From Pedobacter sp. MC2016-05 (GTDB lineage Bacteria > Bacteroidota > Bacteroidia > Sphingobacteriales > Sphingobacteriaceae), in the NCBI RefSeq assembly GCF_026239735.1, contig NZ_JAPIVT010000001.1, positions 558,001-622,000 on the forward strand: a DNA stretch of 64,000 nt, read 5' to 3'. The translations under genes were made by a program, and so were the position numbers. Each line of letters opens with the position of its first letter. Within the stretch, counting starts at the first letter, position 1. The notes beneath the pieces are model-generated. The model made no database searches. It was not told the DNA's origin and was given only the letters and a program-made list of their open reading frames with translations. Below, in pieces: positions 28,901-36,188 of this stretch.

Positions 28901-29601
28901 TAACCATTATTAGTGGAATCCGGTTGACGCTGACCACCATCGCCTACTAAGGGAAACCCAAGATTACTGGTTTGTTGAGAGGTGAGGTAGCTGTAATTGC
29001 CTGCGGTTAATCCCGCTCCATTTCCCTTACCCCTTAAGGTCACAGATCCTGGCTTAAATCCGCTACCACCTTGCCTGCCTTCCGTTGGATTGGAAAAATT
29101 TCCGTATTCATCAAGTCCAATCGCTAAATAACCGTTACTCACACCAGGGGAAATTGGGGTGGTGGTAGTAATTTGGGCATAGCCCAGGGAGCCACCGAAG
29201 CCTCCAATAACAAAAGGGCTAGCATTGGCATCAAAAAGAAAAAGGCTGATCCCGTCGGCTCCATTTCCTCCATAGATGTAATATTCAAAATTAATAGACA
29301 GTCCGTTAACTGATGGAAAGTTCGTGGTATTAACCACGTAACCCTTTTGATTCTGTATATTACTGGTAAGTCTTAGGTAGCCGTTTCCGTTAGGATCAAT
29401 CGGGGTTCCCAAATGGGAACTTGTACTTACATCATAAGAACTACCTCCGGCAGTTAAGAAAGCGGAAGGCGAACCTCCGAATATGATGCCTTGAGCGGTG
29501 GAATTTCGAAAACTTTCCACATAAGGAAACTGTGCATCGCAGGTTTGGCTTAAATGCAAACATAATGCGATGAGCAGCGAGATGCGTAACAATTTTATCA
29601 T
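25990..29601 (-). CDS. Large T9SS type B adhesin with lectin-like head and Ig-like repeats
   Basis: This is a 1203-residue secreted protein. A signal peptide (to about residue 24) is followed by an L-type-lectin-like domain (about 25-300: FEYYIYGGNGADGISLFLFD, LAIGLDEYGNF). Next come an Ig-like and a PKD-like module (about 315-508) and then five tandem Ig/cadherin-like repeats (about 508-955, each with NDND-like and FSGxDxFTY motifs). A conserved-repeat (DUF11-like) domain spans about 960-1100. The C-terminal T9SS type B sorting domain has VPGGFSPNNDGINDYFVI, DVFNRWGNLIYRS, WNGRTT and AGTYYYIITL. The architecture is that of a stalked sugar-binding adhesin. The PorP/SprF and PorE-like genes follow at once, so the three form a secretion-and-display unit. 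Its ligand may be one of the glycans made by the surrounding loci, which is speculation. Confidence 0.9.
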   Translation of the reverse strand: MIKLLRISLLIALCLHLSQTCDAQFPYVESFRNSTAQGIIFGGSPSAFLTAGGSSYDVSTSSHLGTPIDPNGNGYLRLTSNIQNQKGYVVNTTNFPSVNGLSINFEYYIYGGNGADGISLFLFDANASPFVIGGFGGSLGYAQITTTTPISPGVSNGYLAIGLDEYGNFSNPTEGRQGGSGFKPGSVTLRGKGNGAGLTAGNYSYLTSQQTSNLGFPLVGDGGQRQPDSTNNGYRRVNMELAPNPNGGYNITVNITRGGSSPVTTKVIDNYYYAEIAPANLRYGFASSTGFQTNFHEIRQITIQPHTDRGLTPPVAKNDQLTLCQGKEALIDLTLNDTTKNEGSTLNRGSIDLDPNVIGIQKSYTVAGKGSFTMNSQGILQFIPEPSFTGPVNASYTIADSFGITSNQASITLNYVSAPVQADAGQDQTINISTAGTNYVLRGNNPGNNSGKWSQVSGPTTVTISNFTQPDATVTNLVGGTYVFKWELTSPGGCTLFDEVQLIVNHIPLAVNDSVTTNKDTSVPISILANDRDADGNFTINPASIVIKGQPMHGTLVIDPLTGIVNYRPTANYSGNDSFVYTVKDNYGAESNTAIVTIAVNIKPVGVPDVANTSSNQPVVINVLDNDPGRIGAVVIKKTDPGNGTITLNSDGSVNYQPNPGFSGKDNFTYILQNKDGLQSDPVNVVVNVKPIGLQDTITTLANTPVSIPVKDNDLSKNGTAITIQNVTLNGTVTIQPNGLPLYTPKDGFSGKDNFTYILQTADGLSSDPITVVVSVKPVGSNDTYSTPFNVAVAIPVKDNDLSRDNTGIVWTTNPSNGTVATDPSTGIIRYIPNAGFSGQDAFTYILRTSDGISSDVIQVLVTVRDRVVVVAPNVSIETPVAGPKTIDIPIPSGGKINIITPPQHGTITFDPVTGKPIYTPNPGYSGPDEFVYVIIDKDGNSSTPGKVNISVYAPAKIGLAKRVVGQPVKNTDGSFNLIYAFLLSNLGDVGISDLSLIDDLSATFKGNSVVIERINATGGLLINTNYNGSSDKNLLRSGNTLAKLSSGTVELQIRVMLDKTDGIFNNTAVAEGNSAADNSRISDQSTDGLKPDPLTIGDVSPAIPTSINLKKDDLFVPGGFSPNNDGINDYFVIANTAGKRINLDVFNRWGNLIYRSSSYQNDWNGRTTEGIHVGDEVPAGTYYYIITLDGADKRVGYITINR
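26745..28080 (-). repeat. Five tandem Ig/cadherin-like repeats in the adhesin gene
   Basis: The translated repeats are about 85-95 residues each and share the order N-D-S/T, LxNDxD or KDNDL, HGT/NGT, IxYxPxxxFSGxDxFTY and SSDP. The three middle copies (about residues 605-865) are the most alike, for example GFSGKDNFTYILQ twice and GFSGQDAFTYILR once. The last copy is the most diverged. Such arrays form a stalk and often vary in copy number between strains. Confidence 0.7.
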
Positions 29602-29895
29602 AAAGTTTGTTTAGCGTTTTATAAGCTATAATTTGCAAAGTTAAGATCTCGCAATCAATATATTGCCTGCGTGAATTGATTTTTTGATTTTTCTCAAACT
29701 AATTCACAATATTTAGGAATATTATTCGTTTTAGCCATTTTTTACATCCAGTTATCTTCTGATTACTCTAGTCGATTTTCAGTGTTCAAAGCCGATTTGC
29801 CTTGCAACTGTGAGCCCTGCAGCTAAAACGGCAGGTATCTGGATGGGGTCTTCTACAGTCGTCGTTTCCGTTGCTCAACTGATAATTGACAAAAT

Positions 29896-30534
29896 TTAAT
29901 TGCCTTCAACCGTTTTATTCATTCTTATCCATTTTTTCTCCGCGGCATTATATTGTTTGATGACCTTTGCGGGATTCCCCGCGGCGACACTAAATGAAGG
30001 GATATCTTTTGTGACTACTGAACCCGCGGCGATAACGACATGTTCCCCTATAGTTACACCGGAAGTTATAACGACATTTGCTGCAATCCAACATCCATCA
30101 TTGATTATGATTGGAGCAGTTTTTACCGGTTGCTTGGATATAGATAGGTTTATATTTTCATATTCATGGTTTAAACCACTGATAACAACATTCTGAGCGA
30201 GGATAACCTCATTTCCGATTTGGACAGGACCAATGATGACATTACTCATGCCGATGAGTGTTTCCTTTCCAATCTTCACATCTCCTACGCCGTTATTAAT
30301 CGTACAGAAATCCTCGATCACAGAACTTTCCCCCAGTTCGAATGCATTAAAGGGAAGTACATCCATCCTGGTCCTTGTTCTTATGCGGCTTTTCTTTCCT
30401 CTTTTATGAAAAAAAGGATTGATAAAAAGGCTCACCCATAACCGCGGACGGGCCTCACCGGAGGGAATCAGAATCCAATGGATAATTTTTTTTAGTCTTT
30501 GATTTTGTTTTACTACTTTTAAGAGTGATTTCAT
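29896..30534 (-). CDS. Hexapeptide-repeat acetyltransferase
   Basis: A 212-residue left-handed beta-helix acyltransferase. A basic N-terminus (KVVKQNQRLKKIIHWILI) may contact the membrane. The repeat region runs from about residue 60 (VIEDFCTINNGVGDVKIGKETLIG) to 195, with the loop SGLNHEYENIN carrying the family His, and the typical closing segment VVTKDIPSFSVAAGNPAKVIK. It resembles sugar O-acetyltransferases of the WcaF/LacA group. It is transcribed away from the exopolysaccharide operon that begins 86 bases to the right and lies upstream of the adhesin operon on the same strand, 294 bases away, with no clear structure in between. Confidence 0.82.
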   Translation of the reverse strand: MKSLLKVVKQNQRLKKIIHWILIPSGEARPRLWVSLFINPFFHKRGKKSRIRTRTRMDVLPFNAFELGESSVIEDFCTINNGVGDVKIGKETLIGMSNVIIGPVQIGNEVILAQNVVISGLNHEYENINLSISKQPVKTAPIIINDGCWIAANVVITSGVTIGEHVVIAAGSVVTKDIPSFSVAAGNPAKVIKQYNAAEKKWIRMNKTVEGN

Positions 30535-30591
30535 TGCTTGATTGAAGATCTAATTGCAAATACAATATTAGCATTATTTAAATCATAAGCA

Positions 30592-30599
30592 TATATTTG
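30592..30599 (+). promoter_or_regulatory. Candidate -7 element for the 30620 operon
   Basis: TATATTTG matches the Bacteroidota -7 consensus TAnnTTTG, 20 bases before the ATG of the TolC-like gene. The expected -33 TTTG at 19 bases upstream is absent, so the call rests on one box. Confidence 0.35.
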
Positions 30600-30619
30600 G
30601 CCCTTTACAAGAATCTTTT

Positions 30620-31321
30620 ATGATTAAAAACCAGTTTAAGCTCCTGCTGGTGCTGATGATATGTGCTTTTTTTAAACCAAATAGCGTTCTCGCTCAGGAA
30701 AGTATTTTAACAGAGGTGTCCTATCTATACATGGAAAAGTTAGTGGCCGCTGCCAAAGCAAACTACCCTAGGGTGAATATATTGAGCAATCAGGTCAATA
30801 TCGCCAAAAGTGATTTGAGCGGAACCAAACTATCCTGGTTTGAGCCCTTCTCATTTCAGTATGTAGCACGTTCCAATCAAGGTACAGCAAATACAATAGT
30901 GGATGTACAGACTGCGGATCTGCTTACCGGATATCAATTTGGTATCTCTATTAATCCAGGATCTCTTTTAACCAAACCCAGTCAAATTAAAAAAGCGAAA
31001 GAACAGGTCAAGATTGCGCAGTTCACGGAAAACGAATACTACCTGCAGCTGGAAGCACAGGTAAAAACCAGATATATTACGCTATTGCAATACCAGAAAT
31101 CACTGGCCCCGGTAAACGACATGCTAGTCAGTGCCCAAGGCAATTTTGAGAGCGCTAAGCTGAAATATCAGAAAGCTGAAATTACTTTTGCTGACTATAA
31201 TGCCGCCTCGAATGCATTGAATGATGCCCTGCAGGCTAAGCTTCAAATGGAGGCAAATTATCTTAATGCCAAAATATCTTTGGAAGAATTGACAGTCAAA
31301 AAGCTAGAAGAGATAAAATAA
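30620..31321 (+). CDS. Half-size TolC-family outer-membrane protein
   Basis: A 233-residue protein with a signal peptide (to about residue 25) followed by the TolC layout once: a long helix (MEKLVAAAKANYPRVNILSNQVNIAKSDL), a strand region (WFEPFSFQYVARSN, GYQFGISINPG), and a second long helical hairpin (IKKAKEQVKIAQFTENEYYLQLEAQ through the C-terminus). Ordinary TolC proteins have two such repeats and 400-500 residues, so this is a one-repeat version that would need twice as many subunits to make a pore. It overlaps the next gene by one base (TAATG). With a Wzz-like protein and a membrane GT2 downstream, it probably takes the place of Wza as the outer-membrane exit for this polysaccharide. 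Confidence 0.8.
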   Translation: MIKNQFKLLLVLMICAFFKPNSVLAQESILTEVSYLYMEKLVAAAKANYPRVNILSNQVNIAKSDLSGTKLSWFEPFSFQYVARSNQGTANTIVDVQTADLLTGYQFGISINPGSLLTKPSQIKKAKEQVKIAQFTENEYYLQLEAQVKTRYITLLQYQKSLAPVNDMLVSAQGNFESAKLKYQKAEITFADYNAASNALNDALQAKLQMEANYLNAKISLEELTVKKLEEIK

Positions 31322-33477
31322 TGACTGAAGGATACAAATTTTTTAAATTGATCAGACGTTACCGCCTAGCGTTGATCATTATTCCAATTATTACCGGACT
31401 TATCACGGCTTTTTTTGTCCGTAATTTAAAAAGCTCATACCTTTCCCAGGCACAGATTTCGACTGGTCTGGTGAATGAAACACAACAACAGGCAATGATC
31501 GTGGAGGCTATCCAGGGTGAGCAGGTGCGCCAGCAGTTCAGCAATTTAATGGAAATGTTCCGGATGAAGCGGGTGCTCAACCAGGTGTCTTATCAGTTGA
31601 TTATCCATGACCTGTCCGCTCCAAAACCTTTTAAGCCCAAAAGTGATCTTGTAGAAACCCTTAACCAAGGGGCCATTACCCATGCTCTTGCGGTATACCG
31701 GGACAGATATGCCAAGAGGCTTGAACTTGATGTTTCTATACCTGATGAAGAAGGTTTAGCTCGGGTAATCAGTTCGATGAACTATGATGCTGACGCTTTA
31801 AAAGGCAAACTGTCTGTATACCGGTTGGGAGAAAGTGATTTCATCAATGTCCAGTATGAGGCAGAAGGACCCGAGTTAGCTGCTTTTGTTGTAAATACTG
31901 TCTCTGAGGAATTTATCAAAAGCTATGTTTCTCAAACCAAATCAGGTCAGAATAAGGTAAATAGCCTGCTGCGGGAGATGCTTACTGAAAAATCCGATTC
32001 GCTGGCCACAAGAATGGCTCGTCTTAAGGATTATAAAATCAGAAACAAAGTGCTTAACCTCACTGAGCAATCCAGTCAGTTATACTCGCTGATCTTACAA
32101 TACGATACTAAAAAACAAGAAGCCATCGAAAAAACTGCATCTTATGCAGGAGCGTTAAATGAAATAGATGCCAAGTTTAATCCATCCGAACGCAGCTATA
32201 TTGAGTCAAGGCTATCAAAGGTTAATCAGGGATTAGTGGAGACCAAATCCGAGCTAAACAGTCTTTATGAATTATACCTCAAAAATGATTTAGACCAAAA
32301 ATACAAAGACAGCTACGACTCACTGCGAAACAAGCTAAGTGAACAAATCAGTAAATCTTCGGATCAATATATCAACAATCCACTAAACGCCAAGCAAGAG
32401 CTCATCAATCAAAAAATCAATCTAGAGATCCAAATGGATCTTTCCAGGTACGGAATCAATTCTCTTGAAAATAAACTGAATTCTTTAAATAAGGAATTCG
32501 GAAATCTTGTTCCGCAGGAAGCAGAAGTACAGACCCTGGAGATGAATGTGGATATCGCCAGTAAAGAATACCTGGATATTTTAAATAAATACAACCAAAG
32601 TAGTCTGGAATCCAGTATTGAATCGCGAATGAACATCGTCCAGCGTGGCGTGGGCGGATTAGCCCAGCCTTCCAAAAAACTATTACTGATCGTGCTCAGT
32701 GTGATAGTGAGTGAAATTCTGTGTCTCTCGGTGCTGTTCATCTTGTTCATCACCAATTCAAGTATTTCAGATCCCAAGACACTGGCAAAATCGACAGGAG
32801 TACCTGTGCTTGGTACCGTATATAGAAGGGGAGAAGACAGTGGGAAGCTACCAGACCTTTGGGATTCAGGCGATAAATTTCCTTCCTTTGCACAGGGATT
32901 GCGATCGATACGTTATGAACTGGAAGCGGTCATAGATGATAATCTGATTGTGATAACCAGTTTGAGAAACGGGGACGGGAAAACTTTTGTTTCAAAAGGT
33001 ATCGCAGTAGCATGGGCCAAGACAAACCGGAAAGTCTTGATCATTGATGGTAATTTCGAACATCCTGATTTAGGCAAAGAAGACCGTAGCGAAATATTTG
33101 TGGAAGATTTTTTATCAGGCAAGGTATCGCTAGAGAACCTGAGCGCTTTTGAGGGGATTTCGATACTGAAAAACCGAGGTTTCGAACGCTCTTTACTCGA
33201 GATTGCTTCTGCTGAAAAAATCGCAGCGCAATTGGAAGTGGCTAAAGACATATTCAGCTTAGTCATTGTCGATCTGCCATCGGTAAGTTCTAGCAGTTTA
33301 AGCAGGGAGTGGATCTCCTTTTCCAGCAATATTATCCCTGTATTCAATGGTGGATCCACCATAAGTGAAGAAGAGAAGTCGTATGTTGAACTGTTAAAGG
33401 AAAATGGCCTGTTAAAAGGATGGATCATGAACCGGAAAGAGCCAGATTCAAAGGAGATGGAGTTTTTTAAAGTTTGA
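31321..33477 (+). CDS. Wzz/BY-kinase-like polysaccharide co-polymerase without Tyr tail
   Basis: A 718-residue inner-membrane protein. Membrane helices lie at about 18-36 and 452-478, enclosing a long coiled-coil periplasmic domain (about 200-430, rich in Leu/Lys/Glu heptads). The cytoplasmic part resembles the BY-kinase P-loop domain: ITSLRNGDGKTFVSKG near 543-558 keeps the GxGKT core, then VLIIDGNFEHPDLG takes the Walker A' place and LVIVDLPS Walker B. The usual SxxPGEGKS and LIDxDxRRP forms are altered, and the C-terminus has no Tyr cluster, so autophosphorylation in the Wzc way is unlikely. It overlaps the TolC-like gene by one base, and the membrane GT2 starts 7 bases after it. Confidence 0.82.
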   Translation: MTEGYKFFKLIRRYRLALIIIPIITGLITAFFVRNLKSSYLSQAQISTGLVNETQQQAMIVEAIQGEQVRQQFSNLMEMFRMKRVLNQVSYQLIIHDLSAPKPFKPKSDLVETLNQGAITHALAVYRDRYAKRLELDVSIPDEEGLARVISSMNYDADALKGKLSVYRLGESDFINVQYEAEGPELAAFVVNTVSEEFIKSYVSQTKSGQNKVNSLLREMLTEKSDSLATRMARLKDYKIRNKVLNLTEQSSQLYSLILQYDTKKQEAIEKTASYAGALNEIDAKFNPSERSYIESRLSKVNQGLVETKSELNSLYELYLKNDLDQKYKDSYDSLRNKLSEQISKSSDQYINNPLNAKQELINQKINLEIQMDLSRYGINSLENKLNSLNKEFGNLVPQEAEVQTLEMNVDIASKEYLDILNKYNQSSLESSIESRMNIVQRGVGGLAQPSKKLLLIVLSVIVSEILCLSVLFILFITNSSISDPKTLAKSTGVPVLGTVYRRGEDSGKLPDLWDSGDKFPSFAQGLRSIRYELEAVIDDNLIVITSLRNGDGKTFVSKGIAVAWAKTNRKVLIIDGNFEHPDLGKEDRSEIFVEDFLSGKVSLENLSAFEGISILKNRGFERSLLEIASAEKIAAQLEVAKDIFSLVIVDLPSVSSSSLSREWISFSSNIIPVFNGGSTISEEEKSYVELLKENGLLKGWIMNRKEPDSKEMEFFKV

Positions 33478-33484
33478 TAGCGTT

Positions 33485-34666
33485 ATGGTTTTGCATGTTG
33501 TGGCGATTTGGGTATTAAATATTGTAGCAGGATTTATCGGCTTCTATCTCATTCACCCCATGCTGTTGCTTTTTTTAAGGGCTATCAAAGCAAAAAAGAA
33601 ACAGTCCTATCCCCATAACACCTTTCTGCCTGATTATGGTATAATTGTAACGGCCTTTGAGGAAGTAGGTATGATCCCAACAGCAGTAGAATCTCTGCTG
33701 GCAATGAATTATGAGCGCTTACAAATCTATATTGTTGCTGATAACTGCAAACCCACTGCTGCGCTGCATTTTTCGGATCCTCGTGTAACGGTTCTTTATC
33801 CTGAAACGGTATTGGCCAGTAACGTGGCCTCACATAGATTTGCCATCGATCATTTTGAAAGAAACCATGATCTAATACTCATCATGGACAGCGATAACCT
33901 GGCCGACGCAGACTTGATACAAAACCTGAATAATCTATTTTCAGCGGGCTTCCAGGCTGTTCAGGGGATTAGGTTGGCAAAAAACCTGGACACGACTATC
34001 GCCCGGCTTGATGCGGCCCGGGACATTTATTATCACTATTTTGACGGAGAGGTCATGTTTGATTTGGGATCCTCGGCAACACTTTCTGGCTCGGGAATGG
34101 CATTTTCCGCCTCATTATATAAAAGGATGCTAGCTGGCATTAATATGCAGGGCGCAGGCTTTGATAAAGTTCTTCAGGCTGCTCTGGTCAGCGAAGGATA
34201 CCGTATTGCTTTTGCCAAAGATGCCCAGGTTTATGACCAAAAGACCGCACACACCACCCAGCTGGTAAATCAACGGGCCCGTTGGATAGCAACATGGTTC
34301 AAATACTTCAGTTATGGATTTAAAATATTGGTTTTGGGCATAGCGAAGTTTAATTTCAACCAAGTCATATTTGGTATAACTTTGCTTAGGCCACCATTAT
34401 TTATTTTTTTATCTGCTTCAGTTTTGCTGATCATTGTTAATCTATTCATCAGCACTACAGTATCATTACTATTAGCTGGGGCTCTTGTGATTTATCTGAT
34501 CAGCTTTTTTATTCCGATTTTAAAAAAATCAACCGACCCACGTATCTTAAGTGCGCTTCTATACATCCCAGTATTCGTTTTTTATCAGTTCATATCATTG
34601 GGCAAATCTATTTTTTCTCAAAAGGCCAATGTTGCAACCAAACACAATATTGAAGACAAAACATAA
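33485..34666 (+). CDS. Membrane glycosyltransferase family 2
   Basis: A 393-residue GT2 with an N-terminal membrane helix (about 5-30) and three C-terminal ones (about 295-375). The catalytic part has IIVTAFEE, the short nucleotide loop VADNCKP, the metal-binding LIMDSDN, and the product-binding-type motif QRARWIATW at about 260-268. This layout is close to processive synthases (hyaluronan/cellulose type), but the protein is short and there is a Wzy-like gene next door. It may therefore instead add single sugars in a lipid-linked pathway. It sits in a tight operon. Confidence 0.8.
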   Translation: MVLHVVAIWVLNIVAGFIGFYLIHPMLLLFLRAIKAKKKQSYPHNTFLPDYGIIVTAFEEVGMIPTAVESLLAMNYERLQIYIVADNCKPTAALHFSDPRVTVLYPETVLASNVASHRFAIDHFERNHDLILIMDSDNLADADLIQNLNNLFSAGFQAVQGIRLAKNLDTTIARLDAARDIYYHYFDGEVMFDLGSSATLSGSGMAFSASLYKRMLAGINMQGAGFDKVLQAALVSEGYRIAFAKDAQVYDQKTAHTTQLVNQRARWIATWFKYFSYGFKILVLGIAKFNFNQVIFGITLLRPPLFIFLSASVLLIIVNLFISTTVSLLLAGALVIYLISFFIPILKKSTDPRILSALLYIPVFVFYQFISLGKSIFSQKANVATKHNIEDKT

Positions 34667-34669
34667 GTG

Positions 34670-36100
34670 ATGCGCTATACAATTTCACCAGCTACCAAAA
34701 GAACGCTTACAATCTTGCTGATTGTATTTTCTTTTTCATTGTTTTCGGCGGTCTTGACCATCTCGTATGAATACTTTGCCATATTCTTTATCTTGCTCTC
34801 GGTGGGCGCCGTGGTATTTGCGATGGCCCTTTTTTCCAATCCCCGGGTAGGCTTTTTTGTCTACCTCGCCTATTGTTTCATCATTGCTGGGCTACTGAAA
34901 AACACGGGTTTACCCTTTGGACCGCTGATGGAGATTTTGCTCGGGGTCACCTGGCTTTCCCTACTATATAACCATAAAAAGGTAGAGTGGAAGCACCTGA
35001 AAAATGACCATGTCATTATCGCTGCTATATGGTTTGGTGTTAATTTATTTGAACTGGTGAATCCGGAAGGGGCAAGTTTGTTAGGGTGGCTTAATGAGGT
35101 CCGTTTCACTTCGTTTAACTGGTTGCTGATCGCGCCTATTGGTTTTTTGCTTTTCAGGGGCCGAAAGGATATGGATCTTTTCTTTACCATTATTTTCATC
35201 TTATCCTTCTTGGGAACCCTTTATGGCATGAAGCAATACCATATTGGGGTTTCGGCCGGAGAACAAATGTGGCTGGATAATGGTGGTGCAACCACCCATA
35301 TAAATTTTGGAATCCTGCGTGTGTTTTCTTTTTATACTGATGCAGGGCAATTCGGCGCATCTCAGGCTGCAATGGCCGCCATTTCCTTTATACTCGCCTT
35401 AGGTCCGTTTAAAAGATGGAAAAGAATACTATTAGTTATCGTTGGGATGTTTTTTGTTTATGGAATGCTAATATCGGGAACCAGGGGAGCCTTATTCGCA
35501 CTTGTGGTAGCCGTCATTTTTGCAATGATCCTAAGTAAAAACTTCAAAATACTGCTGATAGGCTTGGTATTTGGTATTGGATTTTATAGTTTTTTGAAGT
35601 ATACCACGATAGGGAATGCAAACTATCTTCTGGTTAGGCTGCGGACCGCCTTAGATCCAGACAATGATTCATTAAATGCAAGACTGATCAATCAAGCCAC
35701 CTTAAAAACCCTAATGGCAAACAAGCCATTTGGTGCTGGTGTTGGAAGTATAGGCATTAACGGAATTACCTACAATTCAGATAAATATCTGTCCATGATT
35801 CCGCCCGACAGTTATTGGGTTAAAATATGGGTCATGTACGGGGTTGTGGGACTTACGATATGGTTTTCTCTGATTTTATTTATGATTGGCAAGTGCTGCG
35901 GGATCGTCTGGAATTTACGGGATCCGGCGCTTCGGGTGAAGTGCCTTGCGTTAACTTCTGGTACAGCTGGAATTTTCTTTTGTAGTTACGGGAATGAAGT
36001 GATGAATGGTTTTCCTTCATCTGTAATCATGTATATGTCATGGTCCTTTGTTTTGATCTCGCCGATGTTTGATTCCCCATTAGCACTTAAAGAGAAATAG
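34670..36100 (+). CDS. O-antigen ligase/polymerase-like membrane protein (Wzy_C type)
   Basis: A 476-residue polytopic protein with ten or more membrane helices. The hydrophilic loop after the mid-protein helices carries NGGATTHINFGILRVFSFYTDAG, and ISGTRGALFALVVAVIF is the conserved SGTRG helix start of the Wzy_C family. PFGAGVGSIGING later in the protein is another common family feature. It should polymerise or ligate the lipid-linked sugar chain in the periplasm. The ATG was preferred to a GTG one codon earlier. The stop is 2 bases before the ATG of a 27-residue peptide. Confidence 0.8.
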   Translation: MRYTISPATKRTLTILLIVFSFSLFSAVLTISYEYFAIFFILLSVGAVVFAMALFSNPRVGFFVYLAYCFIIAGLLKNTGLPFGPLMEILLGVTWLSLLYNHKKVEWKHLKNDHVIIAAIWFGVNLFELVNPEGASLLGWLNEVRFTSFNWLLIAPIGFLLFRGRKDMDLFFTIIFILSFLGTLYGMKQYHIGVSAGEQMWLDNGGATTHINFGILRVFSFYTDAGQFGASQAAMAAISFILALGPFKRWKRILLVIVGMFFVYGMLISGTRGALFALVVAVIFAMILSKNFKILLIGLVFGIGFYSFLKYTTIGNANYLLVRLRTALDPDNDSLNARLINQATLKTLMANKPFGAGVGSIGINGITYNSDKYLSMIPPDSYWVKIWVMYGVVGLTIWFSLILFMIGKCCGIVWNLRDPALRVKCLALTSGTAGIFFCSYGNEVMNGFPSSVIMYMSWSFVLISPMFDSPLALKEK

Positions 36101-36102
36101 AT

Positions 36103-36186
36103 ATGCCTTTTGAGATAGTCGCACTCCCAGCGTTGTTGTTTTTGGTCCTTGGCTTTATCAGCGGATATAAAAAGAGTAAAAAATAG
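36103..36186 (+). CDS. 27-residue single-span membrane peptide
   Basis: An ATG 2 bases after the polymerase stop opens a 27-codon frame ending 2 bases before the acyltransferase ATG. The product is MPFEIVALP, a hydrophobic helix (ALLFLVLGFISG) and the basic tail YKKSKK, so it should insert once with its tail in the cytoplasm. No family is recognised. The snug fit between two genes with matching short gaps suggests it is translated and co-operates with the membrane proteins on either side, perhaps as an accessory subunit of the polymerase. It is too short for most annotation. Confidence 0.65.
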   Translation: MPFEIVALPALLFLVLGFISGYKKSKK

Positions 36187-36188
36187 AT

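Noticed and set aside
29441..29638. 65-residue frame on the - strand over the adhesin start
   Set aside because: It overlaps the adhesin signal peptide region in another frame and has no recognisable sequence.
32913..33428. 171-residue frame on the - strand
   Set aside because: It is the antisense of the kinase-like domain of the Wzz-type protein and has Ser-rich, low-complexity composition typical of shadow frames.
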